This document shows positions 5,024-5,821 of a stretch of DNA of 5,821 nt, one piece after another. The stretch lies in NCBI GenBank assembly GCA_027063325.1, contig JAMOSA010000284.1, forward strand, positions 1 to 5,821, in the 5' to 3' direction. Source of the stretch: Campylobacteraceae bacterium. GTDB taxonomy: Bacteria > Campylobacterota > Campylobacteria > Campylobacterales > Sulfurovaceae. The translations under genes and the position numbers were made by a program. Below the pieces are notes generated by a model that made no database searches, had not been told where the DNA came from, and saw only the letters and a list, made by a program, of their open reading frames with translations. Within the stretch, counting starts at the first letter, position 1; each line of letters opens with the position of its first letter.

Positions 5024-5755
5024 CTACTTGTATCTTAATATATCTTTTGGCTCTTTTGCTGTATATGTTTTGCCAAAGAGGGTTATTGAGTATGCATGAA
5101 GAAGTGTTCTTTTGGATTCTGTTGGACTACCATACTCTCTATCTCCTACAATTGGGTGTCCCATATGAGCCAAATGTACTCTGATTTGATGAGTTCTACC
5201 TGTATCAATTTCTATCTTTACCCTACTCTTTTTACCTTGAATTTCATCAGGATAGACTCTTGTAATTGCCTCTTTACCTCTTTTTGTATCTATTCTCGAT
5301 TTGGCTTTACCCTTTTTGTAAGTTGATATTGGCAAATCTATAACCATAGGTTCATATATTAAACCCTCTACCCATGCTATATATACCTTTTTGACTTCTC
5401 TTTTTCTAAAAGCCTCTACTGCTTTTTTGGTAAATTTTGGATTTTTAGATAACAATACTACTCCACTAGTTTCTCTATCTAATCTATGCAAAAGTTTTGC
5501 ACCATCTATAAAAGATTCTACTTCATAACTATCAATAAATGCAGGTTTATTTACTGCTACTATATCTTTGTCTTCAAAAATAACCTCTATCTCATTTGGC
5601 TCTTCTATCCTAAAGAGTGTATCTTTATCCATCATAGCTCTAGCTATTTTGATCTTTTTGTCTGCCACATATACCAAGCCTCTATCTATAAGCTCTTTTG
5701 CATGTTTGTTTGAAATCCCCTCTTGCAAAGCCAAAAGTTTGTAAGCTTTTTCCAT
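5024..5755 (-). CDS. RluA-family RNA pseudouridine synthase with S4-like N-terminus
   Basis: The enzyme isomerises particular uridines in rRNA or tRNA to pseudouridine in the cytoplasm. It has 243 residues in two parts: an N-terminal S4-type RNA-binding segment (about 1-50, with ISNKHAKELIDRGLVYVADKKI) and the catalytic domain. Seen directly: IVAVNKPA (65-72), HRLDRETSG at 90-98 with catalytic Asp93, KVYIAWVEG (123-131), and TGRTHQIRVHLAHMGHPIVGD (185-205), the C-terminal signature of the family. It is somewhat shorter than E. coli RluC or RluD (about 320), which is common for Campylobacterota members. The RNA target cannot be read from sequence, so no Rlu letter is given. AAAGG lies 10 bases before the ATG at 5755, a long spacing, but no better in-frame start follows the family N-terminus. 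It is a single gene, convergent with the antiporter. Confidence 0.93.
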   Translation of the reverse strand: MEKAYKLLALQEGISNKHAKELIDRGLVYVADKKIKIARAMMDKDTLFRIEEPNEIEVIFEDKDIVAVNKPAFIDSYEVESFIDGAKLLHRLDRETSGVVLLSKNPKFTKKAVEAFRKREVKKVYIAWVEGLIYEPMVIDLPISTYKKGKAKSRIDTKRGKEAITRVYPDEIQGKKSRVKIEIDTGRTHQIRVHLAHMGHPIVGDREYGSPTESKRTLLHAYSITLFGKTYTAKEPKDILRYK

Positions 5756-5787
5756 TATATTTTTACCTTTTTATTCTATTCGATGAT

Positions 5788-5816
5788 ATTGTATCAAGTG
5801 AAGAGCAAGTTTGCAA
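5788..5816 (-). promoter_or_regulatory. Predicted promoter of the pseudouridine synthase gene
   Basis: On the minus strand TTGCAA (5816-5811) and TACAAT (5793-5788) are 17 bases apart, and the -10 is extended by TGA. The start would be near 5781, with a leader of about 26 bases. This is the only place in the window where a plausible -35 and -10 are both present. The match is moderate (4/6 and 5/6). Confidence 0.5.
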
Positions 5817-5821
5817 ATAAA

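Noticed and set aside
5096..5713. Two plus-strand open frames opposite the pseudouridine synthase
   Set aside because: Cys/Phe/Tyr-rich shadows without start signals.
1..5821. Mobile element, CRISPR array, toxin-antitoxin or phage-defence locus
   Set aside because: No transposase, integrase, regularly spaced repeats, tRNA edge or defence-type proteins are visible; all genes are core metabolic or transport types.

Overview
The window is AT-rich (roughly one third G+C by eye). It reads as ordinary chromosomal DNA of a Campylobacterota (Epsilonproteobacteria) member, perhaps from the Sulfurimonas/Sulfurovum side. The grounds are the style of the proteins (MoaE with the FDIYEP and SPKRR variants, a short MqnA of the futalosine menaquinone pathway), strong use of AAA, TTA and ATA codons, and promoters with a good extended -10 box (TGCTATAAT) but a poor -35. 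The genus is an inference. No mobile element, CRISPR array, tRNA or rRNA is visible, and no stretch over 300 bases lacks a gene.

Layout. Bases 1-967 (minus strand) hold a molybdenum-cofactor operon transcribed moaD, moaE, moeA; moeA runs off the left edge. It is divergent from mqnA (1092-1760, plus), with one -10 box for each direction in the 124-bp gap. mqnA overlaps, tail to tail by 25 bp, the last gene of a minus-strand pair: trpG/pabA (2836-3408) followed by a multi-membrane-span protein of unknown function (1736-2824). A 167-bp divergent intergenic region with two opposed TGCTATA promoters and several short repeats separates trpG from a monovalent cation:proton antiporter (3579-4934, plus). 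That gene converges on an RluA-family pseudouridine synthase (5024-5755, minus) across an 89-bp gap containing a 10-bp perfect stem-loop.

How the genes fit together. MoaD and MoaE are the two subunits of molybdopterin synthase and MoeA inserts molybdate, so the first operon makes Moco for anaerobic oxidoreductases. MqnA starts menaquinone synthesis from chorismate, and TrpG/PabA supplies ammonia to another chorismate-using enzyme. The antiporter and the RNA modification enzyme are separate housekeeping functions.

I found no convincing new multi-gene system. The best second-look items are fine-scale: the MoaD Gly-Gly codons double as the moaE Shine-Dalgarno; a terminator hairpin sits inside the mqnA coding sequence and pairs better in the opposite transcript; the antiporter promoter and leader are built of nested repeats; and the 7-mer AAAGAGT is strongly over-represented in all reading phases.
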